Assembly: GCA_027489175.1 (NCBI GenBank)
Contig: JAIYAE010000004.1
Location: 62,001 to 126,000, forward strand
Direction of reading: 5' to 3'
Length of the DNA stretch: 64,000 nt
Source of the DNA: Rhodobacter sp.
Lineage (GTDB): Bacteria; Pseudomonadota; Alphaproteobacteria; Rhodobacterales; Rhodobacteraceae
A program made the position numbers and the translations under genes. This document shows, one piece after another, positions 9,501 through 18,795 of the stretch (the stretch's first letter is position 1; the number at the start of each line of letters is the position of its first letter). The notes below the pieces were generated by a model. That model saw nothing but the letters and a program-made list of their open reading frames with translations, had not been told where the DNA came from and ran no database searches.

Positions 9501-9923
9501 CAGGCCGATCCGGTCCATCGCTTCGCGGAACAACTTGCGATCTTCTGCCATTTCGATGGCTTCGCGCTTGGCGCCGATCAGCTCGACCTTGAACTTATCC
9601 AACACGCCCATGTCGGCCAATGCCAGCGCGGTGTTGAGGCCGGTTTGCCCACCCATCGTGGGAAGGATCGCATCAGGACGTTCCTTTTCGATGATCTTGG
9701 CGACGACTTCGGGGGTGATCGGCTCGATATAGGTCGCGTCGGCGAGACCGGGGTCGGTCATGATTGTCGCGGGGTTCGAGTTCACCAGGATGACCCGGTA
9801 ACCTTCCTCGCGCAGGGCCTTGCAGGCCTGAGCGCCAGAGTAGTCAAACTCACAGGCCTGACCGATGACGATGGGCCCGGCGCCGATGATCATGATCGAA
9901 TGGATGTCTGTCCGCTTCGGCAT
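6594..9923 (-). CDS. carB: carbamoyl-phosphate synthase large subunit
   Basis: 1109 residues, full length. It begins [20 protein letters not shown] and contains two tandem ATP-grasp synthetase halves (about 1-400 and 560-930), an oligomerisation region between them, and the C-terminal MGS-like allosteric domain (about 960-1109). It makes carbamoyl phosphate from bicarbonate, ATP and ammonia, the ammonia being supplied by CarA, for pyrimidine and arginine synthesis. The glutaminase gene carA is not in the window. It is divergent from pabB across 188 nt. Several long plus-strand frames inside it are shadows. argF, which uses its product, lies 25 kb away. Confidence 0.98.
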   Translation of the reverse strand: MPKRTDIHSIMIIGAGPIVIGQACEFDYSGAQACKALREEGYRVILVNSNPATIMTDPGLADATYIEPITPEVVAKIIEKERPDAILPTMGGQTGLNTALALADMGVLDKFKVELIGAKREAIEMAEDRKLFREAMDRIGLENPKATIIAAPKLPSGKYDIAAGVAEAIAAIEYVGLPAIIRPAFTLGGTGGGVAYNRDDYEAIVRSGLEASPVAQVLVDESLLGWKEFEMEVVRDKADNAIIVCSIENVDPMGVHTGDSITVAPALTLTDKEYQIMRNGSIAVLREIGVETGGSNVQWAINPADGRMVVIEMNPRVSRSSALASKATGFPIAKIAAKLAVGYTLDELDNDITKVTPASFEPSIDYVVTKIPRFAFEKFPGSEPNLTTAMKSVGEAMAIGRTIHESLQKALASLETGLAGFDEIAIPGAPDKASVVKALGQATPDRLRIIAQAMRHGLTNDEINQITAFDPWFLARIREIIDTEATIRKQGLPTNADGLRQLKMMGFTDARLAKLTGRDEAQVRRARQRLGVTAVFKRIDTCAAEFEAQTPYMYSTYEHPAMGDVECESRPTKAKKVVILGGGPNRIGQGIEFDYCCVHACYALTAAGYETIMVNCNPETVSTDYDTSDRLYFEPLTLEHVLEILRVEQENGTLHGVIVQFGGQTPLKLANALHAEGIPILGTTPDAIDLAEDRERFQGLLHKLGLKQPHNGTARSRDEAFEVAKDVGYPLVIRPSFVLGGRAMEIIRDDAQLERYIRTAVQVSGDSPVLLDSYLSGAIEVDVDALSDGRNVHVAGIMEHIEEAGVHSGDSACCLPPHSLTADTIAELKRQTVQMALALNVVGLMNVQFAIKDGTIYVLEVNPRASRTVPFVAKATDSAIASIAARLMAGEPLSNFPLRAAYPAGVGPDTDLPLADPNTLADPITPWFSVKEAVLPFARFPGVDPVLGPEMRSTGEVMGWDRTFALAFLKAQMGAGTHLPEAGRVFLSVKDMDKTDALAAAARDLVALGFTIVATKGTAAWLGQHKVPSESVAKVYEGRPNIVDRLKNNDIALVMNTTEGTQAISDSRDIRRVALMDKIPYFTTAAASIAAVAAMRARGEGYGVRTLQG

Positions 9924-10111
9924 GGTCGGCCCCTATCTGTCGCGCAAAATTGTGCGGGTTATAGTCAGAAGCCGGGGGGGCGCAAGGGGCAAACCAAGGG
10001 CCGCCGCGGCGGGCAGGGTGGTGTCGCTTCCGGGTGCTGGCAAGGCGGGAAAGGCACTGGCGCGGTTCGGGGGATCGGCCTATCTGAACCAAGAGGCAAC
10101 AGGGGCGCGCG

Positions 10112-11248
10112 GTGATCCTTCTGGAACATGGTCCGGCGGACAGGCCGGTGCTGTTTGAAGCGCCGCGCAGGGTGATTGCCGCCTGGTCCCCGCGTGACGT
10201 TCTGCCCGCCCTGCAGAAGGCCGAAGCGGCGCGCGCCAAGGGCGCTTGGCTCGCGGGCTATGTCGGCTATGAGGCAGGCTATGCGTTGGAACCAAAGCTG
10301 GCGCATCTGATGCCGCGGAAACGTCCCGGACCGCTTGTGGCGCTGGGCGTCTATGACGGTCCGTCAGAAGCTGGCCCCGCCTTGGCCCGGGCGGCGGATG
10401 AAGGGCGCCAGACCGCGATGACCGCACCCGAACCCATGGTCAGCCGCCGCGCCTATGGCAGTGCGGCGCGCAAAGTTTTCGACTGGATCGCCTCGGGCGA
10501 CTGTTATCAGGTCAACCTGACCTTTCCGATGGCGGCGCGGCTGGAAACCGGCACGCCACTTGGCCTTTACGGCGCATTTCGGCGCACGGGGGCCGTTGGG
10601 CATGGGGCCTATGTCGATCTGGGCGTCGGGCCGATCGTCGTGTCACGCAGTCCCGAACTGTTCTTCCGGGTCAAGGCGGGCAAGATCGTCACCCGCCCGA
10701 TGAAGGGCACCCGACCCCGTGGCAAGGACGCGGCCGAAGATGCCACGATCATCGCGGGGCTTCTGGCCGATGAAAAGGACCGCGCCGAAAACCTGATGAT
10801 CGTGGATCTTCTGCGCAACGACATCAGCCGTCTGGCGCGCGTCGGGTCTGTGAAGGTGCCAGCGCTTTACGCCATCGAAAGCTATTCGACGGTGCATCAG
10901 ATGACCTCAACCGTCGAAGGGGTGCTGGAGGGGCCGCCGGCTTTGCCTGCACTGATGACGGCACTCTTTCCCTGCGGGTCAGTGACCGGTGCGCCAAAGA
11001 TCCGCGCGATGGAAATCATCCGCGCGGTCGAACGTCAGGCGCGCGGTGTCTATTGCGGGGCCGTGGGCTGGATGTCACCGACGGGCGAGGCCGATTTCAG
11101 CGTGGCGATCCGCACCCTGTCGGTCACCGGGGCAGAAATCGTGATGAATGTGGGCGGCGGGCTGACCCACGGGTCGACCGTCGATGGCGAATGGGAGGAG
11201 GCGCTGTGGAAAGCGCGCTTCGTGAAGGCGGCCGTCAGCCGGGGCTGA
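10112..11248 (+). CDS. pabB: aminodeoxychorismate synthase component I
   Basis: 378 residues with a GTG start. It converts chorismate plus ammonia to 4-amino-4-deoxychorismate for folate. The chorismate-binding domain fills the C-terminal 260 residues and shows SGDCYQVNLTFPM, GTRPRG, AENLMIVDLLRNDI and GSVTGAPKIRAMEI, which are hallmark motifs of the PabB/TrpE family. The N-terminal part is short, as in the compact PabB forms that are often fused to the lyase. Here the lyase is a separate gene whose start lies inside the pabB 3' end, so the two are co-translated. No glutamine amidotransferase (pabA) is nearby. Confidence 0.95.
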   Translation: MILLEHGPADRPVLFEAPRRVIAAWSPRDVLPALQKAEAARAKGAWLAGYVGYEAGYALEPKLAHLMPRKRPGPLVALGVYDGPSEAGPALARAADEGRQTAMTAPEPMVSRRAYGSAARKVFDWIASGDCYQVNLTFPMAARLETGTPLGLYGAFRRTGAVGHGAYVDLGVGPIVVSRSPELFFRVKAGKIVTRPMKGTRPRGKDAAEDATIIAGLLADEKDRAENLMIVDLLRNDISRLARVGSVKVPALYAIESYSTVHQMTSTVEGVLEGPPALPALMTALFPCGSVTGAPKIRAMEIIRAVERQARGVYCGAVGWMSPTGEADFSVAIRTLSVTGAEIVMNVGGGLTHGSTVDGEWEEALWKARFVKAAVSRG

Positions 11249-11814
11249 GGCTCATTGAGACGATGCTCTGGGATGGCCGCGCCGCCCCGCGCTTGCCGCT
11301 GCACATGGTGCGGCTGCAGCGCAGCGCCGCGCTTCTGGGCTGGGATTGCCCTTCCCTTGCGCCCCAAGGTCCCGACCACCCCGCCCGCCTGCGCCTGACG
11401 CTGGACGCCGCAGGGGCCGTGGACTGGCAAGCCACCGCTTTGCCCCCGACCAAGCCAGAATGGCGCATCGGCCTCGCCCCGGATCGCCTTGCCGCCTTGG
11501 ACCCATGGCTTCAGGTGAAATCCACCAACCGCGCGCTTTACGACCAGACCCGCGCCGCCTTGCCCGATGGGCTGGATGAGATGATCTTCCAGAACGAACG
11601 CGGTGAGGTCTGCGACGGCACCATCACCACCGTCTTTTTCGACCGGGGTCAGGGCCTGCGGACGCCGCCTTTGACGTCGGGCCTTCTGCCCGGCGTCCTA
11701 CGGGCCGAGATTGCCTGCCCGGAAGAGGTGCTCATGACCGCCGATCTGCCAAAGGTCCGGCTTTGGGTTGGCAATGCAGTGCGTGGACTGATCCCCTGCA
11801 TTCTATGTCCTTAA
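11206..11814 (+). CDS. pabC: aminodeoxychorismate lyase-like class IV aminotransferase
   Basis: 202 residues. Fold-type IV PLP enzyme that would release pyruvate from aminodeoxychorismate to give 4-aminobenzoate. Motifs: [10 protein letters not shown] at the start, [12 protein letters not shown] with the likely PLP lysine, [15 protein letters not shown], and [10 protein letters not shown] place the start at GTG 11206 because GGGAGGAG lies 6 nt upstream. This gives a 43-nt overlap with pabB. The protein is shorter than E. coli PabC (about 270) but fits the short lyase halves of fused PabBC proteins. The last few codons lie in the left arm of an inverted repeat (11799-11884), so the final residues may derive from that repeat. 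Confidence 0.88.
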   Translation: MESALREGGRQPGLRLIETMLWDGRAAPRLPLHMVRLQRSAALLGWDCPSLAPQGPDHPARLRLTLDAAGAVDWQATALPPTKPEWRIGLAPDRLAALDPWLQVKSTNRALYDQTRAALPDGLDEMIFQNERGEVCDGTITTVFFDRGQGLRTPPLTSGLLPGVLRAEIACPEEVLMTADLPKVRLWVGNAVRGLIPCILCP

Positions 11815-11884
11815 ATTTCCCCGCCGGAGGCTTCCGCAGTCGGCCGCAGAAGCCTCCGGCGGGGATATTTGGAGACATAGAATG
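11799..11884. repeat. long inverted repeat overlapping the pabC 3' end
   Basis: Two 36-nt arms (11799-11834 and 11849-11884) match at 32 of 36 positions and are separated by 14 nt. The core is a CCCCGCCGGAGGCTTC stem, extended outward by a CATTCTATGTC / GACATAGAATG pair. The left arm includes the last codons and stop of pabC. It could end pabB-pabC transcription, but no T run follows. The GC-rich core plus ATATTTGG is similar in style to intergenic elements I see elsewhere in this window. Confidence 0.85.
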
Positions 11885-11962
11885 GGCGGCGGGGTTGACT
11901 TGGGGCCTTGGGCAAGGTGTATCGGCGCGATCACTGGAAAAGCCCTCGAAAGGGGAACGGAC

Positions 11963-13759
11963 ATGCACGCCTACCGCAGCCACACTTGCGCCGACCTGAC
12001 TAAAGCCCATGTGGGCCATGAGGTGCGGCTGGCCGGCTGGGTCCACCGGGTGCGTGACCATGGCGGCGTCCTCTTCATCGACCTGCGTGACCATTACGGG
12101 ATCACGCAAGTGATCGCGGACGCTGACAGCGCTGCCTTTGCCGACATCGAAAAGGTCCGCGCCGAATGGGTCGTGCGGATCGACGGGCGGGTGAAGGCGC
12201 GGGATGCATCCCTGGTGAACCCCAAGCTGTCGACCGGCGAGATTGAGGTTTACGCCACTGGCCTGACCGTCCTTGGCGCCGCCGAAGAGCTGCCGATGCC
12301 GGTCTTTGGCGATGTCGACTACCCCGAGGAAACCCGCCTGACCTACCGCTTCCTTGACCTGCGGCGCGAGAAGCTCCACCGCAACATGATGCTGCGGTCA
12401 AACGTCGTTCGCAGCATCCGCAACCGGATGTGGGCGCAGGGCTTCAACGAATTCCAGACACCGATCATCACTGCCTCGTCCCCCGAAGGCGCGCGGGATT
12501 TTCTGGTGCCGTCGCGCCTTCATCCGGGCAAGTTCTACGCCCTGCCGCAGGCGCCGCAGCAGTTCAAGCAGCTGATCATGGTGGCGGGGTTCGACCGCTA
12601 TTTCCAGATCGCCCCCTGCTTCCGCGATGAAGACCCCCGTGCCGACCGCTCGCCCACCGATTTCTACCAGCTTGATATCGAGATGAGCTTTGTCGAGCAG
12701 GAAGACGTCTTCGCCGCCGTACAGCCGGTGGTGCAGGGGATTTTCGAAGAATTCGCGCCGGGCAAGAAGACCTATTCCGACTGGACCCGCATCGCCTATC
12801 GCGACGCATTGAAGTGGTACGGCAGCGACAAGCCCGACCTGCGCAACCCGATCCGGATGCAAGACGTGAGCGAGCATTTCCGCGGCTCCGGCTTCGCGAT
12901 CTTCGCGAAACTGCTGGAGCAGGCGGGCAACGAAGTCCGCGCCATTCCGGCACCCAAGGGGCCATCGGGTGAACCCGTGGGCCGCAAATTCTGCGACCGG
13001 ATGAACGCCTTTGCCCAACAGCAGGGGCTGCCGGGGATGGGCTACATCTTCTGGCGTGAAGCTGAGGATGGGTCAGGCATGGAAGCCGCCGGTCCTTTGG
13101 CCAAGAACATCGGCCCGGAACGGACCGAGGCGATCCGCCTGCAGCTTAGCCTGGAAAAGGGCGACGCGGCCTTCTTCCTTGGCGGCAAGCCTGAGACTTT
13201 TGAACCGATCGCTGGCCGCGCGCGGAATGTGATTGGCGAGGAACTCGGGCTGACCGAAAAGGATTGCTTCAAGTTCGCCTGGATCGTCGATTTCCCGATG
13301 TATGAAAAGACCGACGACGGGAAGATTGACTTTTCCCACAACCCCTTCTCGATGCCTCAGGGTGGGCTGGAGGCGCTGTCGGGCGACCCGCTGGGCGTCT
13401 ACGCCTACCAGTACGACCTTGCCTGCAACGGTTACGAACTGATCTCGGGTGGCATCCGCAACCACAAGCCCGAGATCATGTACAAGGCCTTTGAACTCGC
13501 GGGCTATCCGAACTCGGAGGTCGACAAGCGGTTCGGCGGCATGGTCAAGGCGTTCAAGTATGGCGCGCCGCCCCACGGCGGCTGCGCGGCGGGGATCGAC
13601 CGGATCGTGATGCTTCTGGCCGATGAGCCGAACATTCGCGAGGTCATCATGTTCCCGATGAACCAGCGCGCCGAGGATATGCTGATGAACGCGCCCTCGG
13701 AGCCGACGTTGCAGCAACTGCGTGAGTTGAACCTGCGCGTCGTCCCGAAAGACAGCTGA
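11963..13759 (+). CDS. aspS: aspartyl-tRNA synthetase
   Basis: 598 residues, class II aminoacyl-tRNA synthetase. It has an N-terminal OB-fold anticodon domain ([20 protein letters not shown]), then motif 2 ([24 protein letters not shown] is recognisable in the region about 212-235), a bacterial GAD insertion (about 300-420), and motif 3 [14 protein letters not shown] near the C-terminus. It charges tRNA-Asp, and many alphaproteobacterial forms also charge tRNA-Asn, which I cannot decide here. The start is ATG 11963 with AGGGGA upstream. The frame is open further upstream through the repeat, but that part is not protein-like. It overlaps the next gene by one base (TGATG). Confidence 0.97.
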   Translation: MHAYRSHTCADLTKAHVGHEVRLAGWVHRVRDHGGVLFIDLRDHYGITQVIADADSAAFADIEKVRAEWVVRIDGRVKARDASLVNPKLSTGEIEVYATGLTVLGAAEELPMPVFGDVDYPEETRLTYRFLDLRREKLHRNMMLRSNVVRSIRNRMWAQGFNEFQTPIITASSPEGARDFLVPSRLHPGKFYALPQAPQQFKQLIMVAGFDRYFQIAPCFRDEDPRADRSPTDFYQLDIEMSFVEQEDVFAAVQPVVQGIFEEFAPGKKTYSDWTRIAYRDALKWYGSDKPDLRNPIRMQDVSEHFRGSGFAIFAKLLEQAGNEVRAIPAPKGPSGEPVGRKFCDRMNAFAQQQGLPGMGYIFWREAEDGSGMEAAGPLAKNIGPERTEAIRLQLSLEKGDAAFFLGGKPETFEPIAGRARNVIGEELGLTEKDCFKFAWIVDFPMYEKTDDGKIDFSHNPFSMPQGGLEALSGDPLGVYAYQYDLACNGYELISGGIRNHKPEIMYKAFELAGYPNSEVDKRFGGMVKAFKYGAPPHGGCAAGIDRIVMLLADEPNIREVIMFPMNQRAEDMLMNAPSEPTLQQLRELNLRVVPKDS

Positions 13760-14226
13760 TGTATCACGCCTCGGTCCCCGTCTTCCGCCACTACCTTTCC
13801 CGCATCAGCGCGATGGTTGAGGCGGCGGGGACCGAGGCGCTGAATGCCCAGATCGCCGATGCCTTCCCTGCCAGCCAGCAATTCGCCACGGCCGCGGGGT
13901 TCAGCTTGCGCATCGCCTGTCCCCTTGCCGGGCGTGAGGTGCCAGACCTGCCGCAGGCGCTGGGGCCACGGCTGGCCGTGGCGCGGGCGATGCTGGGCGC
14001 AATGGCCCCGGCTGATTTCGACGGGGCGGAAGCACGGATCATCCGGCACCGCGCGGGGTTTGCCGATCTGGAACAGACCGGCGCCGATTTTCTGCACCTT
14101 TACGGGCTGCCGAACTTTTTCTTTCACCTGACCATGGGCTATGCCGCACTCCGCCATGCGGGTGTGCCGCTGGGCAAAGCCGATTTTGACGGCTTCCACA
14201 GCTATCCGGCCGATTTCCAGTTCTGA
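13759..14226 (+). CDS. DUF1993 family protein
   Basis: 155 residues, helical. The pattern YHASVPVFRHYLSRISAMV at the start and GADFLHLYGLPNFFFHLTMG followed by YAALRHAGVPLGKADF near the end are marks of DUF1993. The fold resembles the DinB-like helical bundle. The biochemical function is unknown. The start codon shares a base with the aspS stop, so it is translationally coupled. A second member of the same family lies at 36793-37287. Confidence 0.85.
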   Translation: MYHASVPVFRHYLSRISAMVEAAGTEALNAQIADAFPASQQFATAAGFSLRIACPLAGREVPDLPQALGPRLAVARAMLGAMAPADFDGAEARIIRHRAGFADLEQTGADFLHLYGLPNFFFHLTMGYAALRHAGVPLGKADFDGFHSYPADFQF

Positions 14227-14290
14227 CCCCCGGCGACGGAACCAAAGGCCAGCGCCGTATCATCCCTGATGCAAAACGGGAGAGGCCGCG

Positions 14291-15619
14291 ATGACGCTGA
14301 CCGCCGAGGCTGCTGCAATCCGCTGGGGCTATGGCCTTCCAGCTGGCGATATGCCTGATGCGATGCTGACGCGGCTGGCCGGGCCTGACCATGCGCTGGC
14401 CGAATGGCCGGGGGTGGCGCTGGCCGAGATCGGGCCGGTCCTCGCCGCCTATCAGGCCGCGCGCAAGGCCAGGGATGACACCGCCAGGAAAGAGGTCCAG
14501 CGGGAAGCTCAGAAGCTTGCCCTGCGGGGGGTGCAGGCGACCTTTGCCCGGGCAGTCGGCTCAGCAGACGTCTTGCGCGAAAGGCTGGTCGCCTTCTGGG
14601 CGGACCATTTCACCATAGCCCCCCGCAACCGGATTGAGGCCGCTTTGCCCGCCATCCTGATTGATGAGGCGATCCGCCCGCATGTGAACGGCCGCTTTGC
14701 CGCCATGCTGCGCGCGGTGATCACCCATCCGGGCATGCTGATCTACCTCAATCAAGCGGCCTCATTTGGTCCGGGGTCGCGCAAGGGCCAGTCGCGGGGC
14801 AAGGGGCTGAACGAAAACCTCGCGCGGGAATTGATGGAGCTGCACACCCTTGGGGTCGGGGCCAGCTACAGCCAGACCGATGTGCGGGAACTGGCAGAGC
14901 TGTTGACCGGCCTGACCCTTAGCCCCGATCAGGGGTTTGTGTTTGATCCGGGCCGGGCGGAACCCGGGCCGGAAACGGTGCTGGGCGTGACCTATGCTGG
15001 CAAGGGGCTCGCGCCGGTCCTGCAGGCGCTGGATGATCTGGCGGCGCGGGCTGAGACGGCGGCGCATATTGCCCACAAGCTGGTGGTGCATTTCGTGGCT
15101 GATGATCCCGACCCGGCCCTTGTGGCCGCGGTTGAGGCGGCTTGGCGTGACAGCGGCGGTGATCTTCTGGCCGTGGCGGGGGCCTTGGTGACCCACCCCC
15201 TTGCGGCGCGGGCCGAGGCAGGCAAGGCCCGCCAGCCCTTTGATTTCGCGGTGGCTTCCTTGCGCGCCTTGGGGGTCGCGCCTGCAGACATCGTTCAGGC
15301 GGACCCAAAGTCTGTCAGGCGGCTGCTTCTGGACCCCCTCGCCGCCATGGGCCAGCCCTTTCATCAGGCGCCGGGGCCGGATGGCTGGTCTGAACGGGCG
15401 GCGGACTGGATCACCCCGCAGGGCCTTGCGGCGCGGATCGACTGGGCGATGAACGCTCCGGAACGGCTCGTTCGGCCACTGCCCGATCCGCGCGCCTTTC
15501 TGACGCAGGCCCTTGGCACCCGTGCGGGTGAAAGGCTGGCCTGGGCCGTGGGGGCCGCTGAATCTGCGCGTGACGGGGTGGGGCTGGTCCTTGCCTCACC
15601 CGAATTCAACCAGAGGTGA
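14291..15619 (+). CDS. DUF1800 family protein
   Basis: 442 residues. Matches DUF1800: VLRERLVAFWADHFTI, NENLARELMELHTLGV, a helical middle, and a C-terminal end close to LVLASPEFNQR. The family is almost always encoded next to a DUF1501 protein, as here, with only one base between this stop and the next start. No signal peptide is visible at this N-terminus, although its partner has a Tat leader, so export may depend on the partner. The activity is unknown. Confidence 0.92.
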   Translation: MTLTAEAAAIRWGYGLPAGDMPDAMLTRLAGPDHALAEWPGVALAEIGPVLAAYQAARKARDDTARKEVQREAQKLALRGVQATFARAVGSADVLRERLVAFWADHFTIAPRNRIEAALPAILIDEAIRPHVNGRFAAMLRAVITHPGMLIYLNQAASFGPGSRKGQSRGKGLNENLARELMELHTLGVGASYSQTDVRELAELLTGLTLSPDQGFVFDPGRAEPGPETVLGVTYAGKGLAPVLQALDDLAARAETAAHIAHKLVVHFVADDPDPALVAAVEAAWRDSGGDLLAVAGALVTHPLAARAEAGKARQPFDFAVASLRALGVAPADIVQADPKSVRRLLLDPLAAMGQPFHQAPGPDGWSERAADWITPQGLAARIDWAMNAPERLVRPLPDPRAFLTQALGTRAGERLAWAVGAAESARDGVGLVLASPEFNQR

Positions 15620-15620
15620 C

Positions 15621-16775
15621 ATGATGGATCGCAGGTTTTTCCTGAAAGGCTTGGGGCTGGCGGGCTGTTCGGCAGCGGCGCACCCCTGGCTGACGACGCT
15701 GACCCTTGCCGAAGGCGCGCCCAGCTTTGGCGACAACCGGCTGGTTGTCATCATCCTGCGCGGGGCGATGGACGGGCTGGATGTGGTCCAGCCGCAGGGG
15801 GACGCGGGCTTTACCGCCGCGCGCGGGGGGCTTTTGTCACCGGCGACGGACCTTGACGGCACCTTCGCGCTGAATGACGCGCTGTCCGGCCTGCGCCCCC
15901 TTTGGCAGGCGGGGGAGCTTGCCTTTGTCCACGCCACCTCAACCCCCTACCGCGACAAGCGCAGCCATTTCGACGGGCAAGACCTTCTGGAGGCCGGGAC
16001 CGGCACCGACCTTGCCCCCATGGCGCAGCGCGATGGCTGGCTGAACCGGCTGTTGCAGGTCTTGCCGGGGGCGGGGTCGGAAACCGCCTATGCCGTCGGG
16101 CGTGAGGCGATGCCGATCCTGACCGGCCCGGCCCGCGCGCAAAGCTGGGCCCCGGATCAGGACCTGCGGCTAAGCCCTGCGGCGCAAACCCTGCTGGATC
16201 ACGTCTACCACGACGACCCCCTGTTTCGCGATGCCGCAGCCTCGGCCTTTGATCTGGCGGGCGGGGCGGTGGACGGCAAGGACATCGATCCGATCGTCGA
16301 TTTCGCCGCCGAACGCCTGCGCGGACCGGCGCGAATCGCGGCCTTCTCACAAACCGGGTGGGACACGCACAAGGGGCAGGTCGGGGCCATCAAACGCCCG
16401 TTGGAGCGGTTGCAACGGTCGATCCTGCGCCTGCAAGCGGGCCTTGGGCCGGACGTCTGGGGCAAGACCGTGGTGCTGGCGATGACCGAATTTGGCCGAA
16501 CGGTGCACGAAAACGGCACCGGTGGCACCGACCACGGCACCGGCGGCGCGATGCTCGCGGCGGGTGGTGCGGTCAAGGGTGGCCGCGTCCTTGGCCGCTG
16601 GCCTGGTCTGGCCGAGGCTGACCTTTACGACCGGCGCGACCTGATGCCCACCTCTGACGTGCGCGACTGGGCGGCGCAGGCGCTGGCCGGGCTTTACGGC
16701 CTCGACCGGGGCGTGCTGGAAGGCACCGTCTTTCCCGGCCTGCGGATGGAGGCAACGCCCGGCCTGATCCTGTGA
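15621..16775 (+). CDS. Tat-exported DUF1501 protein
   Basis: 384 residues. DUF1501 belongs to the alkaline-phosphatase-like/sulfatase superfamily. The N-terminus DRRFFLKGLGLAG is a canonical twin-arginine signal, so the folded protein is exported. Later motifs include LRGAMDGLDVVQP, YRDKRSHFDGQDLLE, FSQTGWDTH, and MTEFGRTVHENGTGGTDHGTGG, which carry the conserved His and Asp residues. I use the ATG at 15621, just after AGAGG. The next codon is also ATG (15624), with better spacing. It is coupled to DUF1800. The substrate is unknown. Confidence 0.92.
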   Translation: MMDRRFFLKGLGLAGCSAAAHPWLTTLTLAEGAPSFGDNRLVVIILRGAMDGLDVVQPQGDAGFTAARGGLLSPATDLDGTFALNDALSGLRPLWQAGELAFVHATSTPYRDKRSHFDGQDLLEAGTGTDLAPMAQRDGWLNRLLQVLPGAGSETAYAVGREAMPILTGPARAQSWAPDQDLRLSPAAQTLLDHVYHDDPLFRDAAASAFDLAGGAVDGKDIDPIVDFAAERLRGPARIAAFSQTGWDTHKGQVGAIKRPLERLQRSILRLQAGLGPDVWGKTVVLAMTEFGRTVHENGTGGTDHGTGGAMLAAGGAVKGGRVLGRWPGLAEADLYDRRDLMPTSDVRDWAAQALAGLYGLDRGVLEGTVFPGLRMEATPGLIL

Positions 16776-16828
16776 CCTTGCCAGCCAGCCCCCCTGCGGC
16801 ATAGCCTTGGCGCGGGCTAAGGGGGGGA

Positions 16829-17560
16829 ATGGTGGTGAGCGATACAAGACTGGGCGACCCGGTTGCCAATTGGACGCCCCCCCGCCGCCCCGACCGATCA
16901 GCGATCGAAGGGCGCCATGTCCGGCTGGAACCCTTGGAGGCCGAGGCGCACGCCTTTGACCTTCACGCCGCCTTTCAGGGCCATGACAGCCTGTGGGACT
17001 ATATGCCTTACGGCCCCTTCGCCTCCGCCTCGGCCTACCATCGCTGGGCGCGAGAGCGGGAGGGCGGCGATGACCCCCGCTTTTTCGTGTTGCGCGACAC
17101 CGGCACCGGCCGCTGCGGCGGCATCGCCAGTTACCTGCGCATCACGCCCGAGGCAGGGTCGATCGAGGTTGGCCATATCTGCATCTCACCGTCGATGCAG
17201 CGCGGGGTGGCCGCGACCGAGGCGATGTTCCTGATGCTGGCCTGGGCGTTCCAGGCGGGCTACCGGCGCTATGAATGGAAGTGCAACGCGTTGAACCTGC
17301 CCTCCCGCCGGGCGGCGCAGCGCCTTGGGTTCAGCTTTGAAGGGGTGTTTCGCCAGCACATGGTCATCAAGGGCCGCAACCGCGATTCGGCATGGTTTTC
17401 GGTGATCGACAGCGAATGGCCAGCTTTGGCCGAGGCTTATGCCGTCTGGCTGTCGCCAAAGAATTTTGACCCCTCCGGACGGCAGCGGGAACGGTTGTCA
17501 GACCTGACGCGACTGGTGCGGTCGACAAGTGACCCGGCCCTGTTGCCGGGGCGGGGTTAA
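16829..17560 (+). CDS. GNAT acetyltransferase, RimJ/RimL-like
   Basis: 243 residues. Pattern of the RimJ/RimL branch of GNAT: GRHVRLEPLEAE at the start, GGIASYLRI, IEVGHICIS followed by SMQRGVAATEAM (acetyl-CoA loop), YEWKCNALNLPSRRAAQRLG, and GVFRQHMVIKGRNRDSAWF. Likely an N-acetyltransferase acting on small molecules or protein N-termini. The substrate is not readable from sequence. The ATG has a strong purine-rich ribosome site. It is convergent with the response regulator, with 7 nt between them. Confidence 0.88.
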   Translation: MVVSDTRLGDPVANWTPPRRPDRSAIEGRHVRLEPLEAEAHAFDLHAAFQGHDSLWDYMPYGPFASASAYHRWAREREGGDDPRFFVLRDTGTGRCGGIASYLRITPEAGSIEVGHICISPSMQRGVAATEAMFLMLAWAFQAGYRRYEWKCNALNLPSRRAAQRLGFSFEGVFRQHMVIKGRNRDSAWFSVIDSEWPALAEAYAVWLSPKNFDPSGRQRERLSDLTRLVRSTSDPALLPGRG

Positions 17561-17567
17561 GGCGGGG

Positions 17568-18251
17568 TCACGAAACCCGTTGCGGGCGCGCAAGGCGGGC
17601 GGCCACCAGGTCAGCCAGTGCAAGCCGTCCCTGGCCGGTTTTCCCGGCCAAAGCCGCCTCTTCCAGCGCGCGATCCCCGGCTGACCGGCCAAGGCTGCGC
17701 AAGAACCCGGTGGCATAGCCGATATCCGACCCCGCAATCAGGGTTGAAGCATGGGCAAGATCATCGCGGAAGGCCAAAGGGTCCGCGGGTGGGGGGCTGT
17801 GCGCGACGTTGTCGGTGCGCGACTGGCTGTCCGCATAGCCGACCAGATCAAGGATCAGCCGCTGAAACGCACCGATGCTGCCGATTGGCTTGTCAAGGAA
17901 CGCAGCGGCACCTGCGACCATGGCAGGACCACGACCCTCCGGGTCGCCGCTGGTCGCCAGAACTGGCAGACCGGCCCTGGCGAGATCGGCGATCAGCCCT
18001 TCCCCGCGCCCGTCCGGCAAGCCGAGGTCCACGATCACCACATCCGGGCGATGACCCAGAAGAAAGGCCCGCGCAGCTGCCAGCGTTTCCGACCGCCGCA
18101 GCCGGGCACCAGATCTGATGCAGATCAGCCGCAGGGCGTCACAGGCAAATCGGCTGTCTTCCACGACCAGAAGGGTCAGCCCGCGCAACGGCAACCTTTC
18201 CGCGTCCAATTGCGGTTGCGGGGGATAGGGGACGTCAGGCGGAAACGGCAT
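17568..18251 (-). CDS. response regulator with receiver domain and uncharacterised C-terminus
   Basis: 227 residues. Receiver domain at about 24-140 with the acidic pair E31-D32, phosphoacceptor D75 (VVIVDLGLPDG), T100/S101 and K121 (FLDKP), so all key residues are present. The remaining 85 residues are helical and match no DNA-binding or enzymatic output domain that I know. A remote Hpt-like bundle is possible, but no conserved phospho-histidine is obvious. The start is ATG 18251, with AGAGG 6 nt upstream. No histidine kinase is adjacent, so the partner is unknown. Confidence 0.88.
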   Translation of the reverse strand: MPFPPDVPYPPQPQLDAERLPLRGLTLLVVEDSRFACDALRLICIRSGARLRRSETLAAARAFLLGHRPDVVIVDLGLPDGRGEGLIADLARAGLPVLATSGDPEGRGPAMVAGAAAFLDKPIGSIGAFQRLILDLVGYADSQSRTDNVAHSPPPADPLAFRDDLAHASTLIAGSDIGYATGFLRSLGRSAGDRALEEAALAGKTGQGRLALADLVAARLARPQRVS

Positions 18252-18390
18252 GGCAACCTCTTGCAACTCCGCTACCGTCGCACTTCGCCGGTAAAGACCC
18301 GGTTAACACGGCTGCGACCGGCTGACCCTTGCAAGGCCGACCCGCCATGCCCATAACCGACCACATCACACGCCGGAGGGAGACCGCAGC

Positions 18391-18795
18391 ATGATCGGCC
18401 GCTTGAACCATGTCGCCATCGCCGTGCCGGACCTTGAGGCCGCGGCGGCGCAGTATCGGGGCGCTCTGGGTGCCAAGGTCGGCGCGCCGCAGCCCGAGCC
18501 GGACCATGGCGTGACGGTGATCTTCATCGAATTGCCCAATACAAAGATCGAACTTCTGCACCCCTTGGGTGACAATTCCCCAATCCTTGGGTTTCTTGAG
18601 AAGAACCCCTCCGGCGGGATCCACCACATCTGCTATGAGGTGGACGACATCCTGGCCGCCCGAGACCACCTGAAAGCCACCGGCGCGCGGGTGCTGGGCT
18701 CGGGGGATCCCAAGATCGGCGCGCATGGCAAGCCGGTTCTTTTCCTGCATCCCAAGGATTTCAACGGCTGCCTCGTCGAGTTGGAGCAGGCATGA
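18391..18795 (+). CDS. mce: methylmalonyl-CoA epimerase
   Basis: 134 residues, vicinal-oxygen-chelate fold. It interconverts the 2R and 2S forms of methylmalonyl-CoA in propionyl-CoA breakdown. Start pattern MIGRLNHVAIAVPDLE, with the metal His. Then LNPLGDNSP-like LHPLGDNSPILGFLEK, GGIHHICYEVDDI (second His) and a C-terminal Glu in GCLVELEQ. The length is typical. A strong GGAGGGAG ribosome site is present. The DUF1467 gene follows with a 4-nt ATGA overlap, a pairing common in alphaproteobacteria. The related GTPase gene meaB is 26 kb away. Confidence 0.94.
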   Translation: MIGRLNHVAIAVPDLEAAAAQYRGALGAKVGAPQPEPDHGVTVIFIELPNTKIELLHPLGDNSPILGFLEKNPSGGIHHICYEVDDILAARDHLKATGARVLGSGDPKIGAHGKPVLFLHPKDFNGCLVELEQA

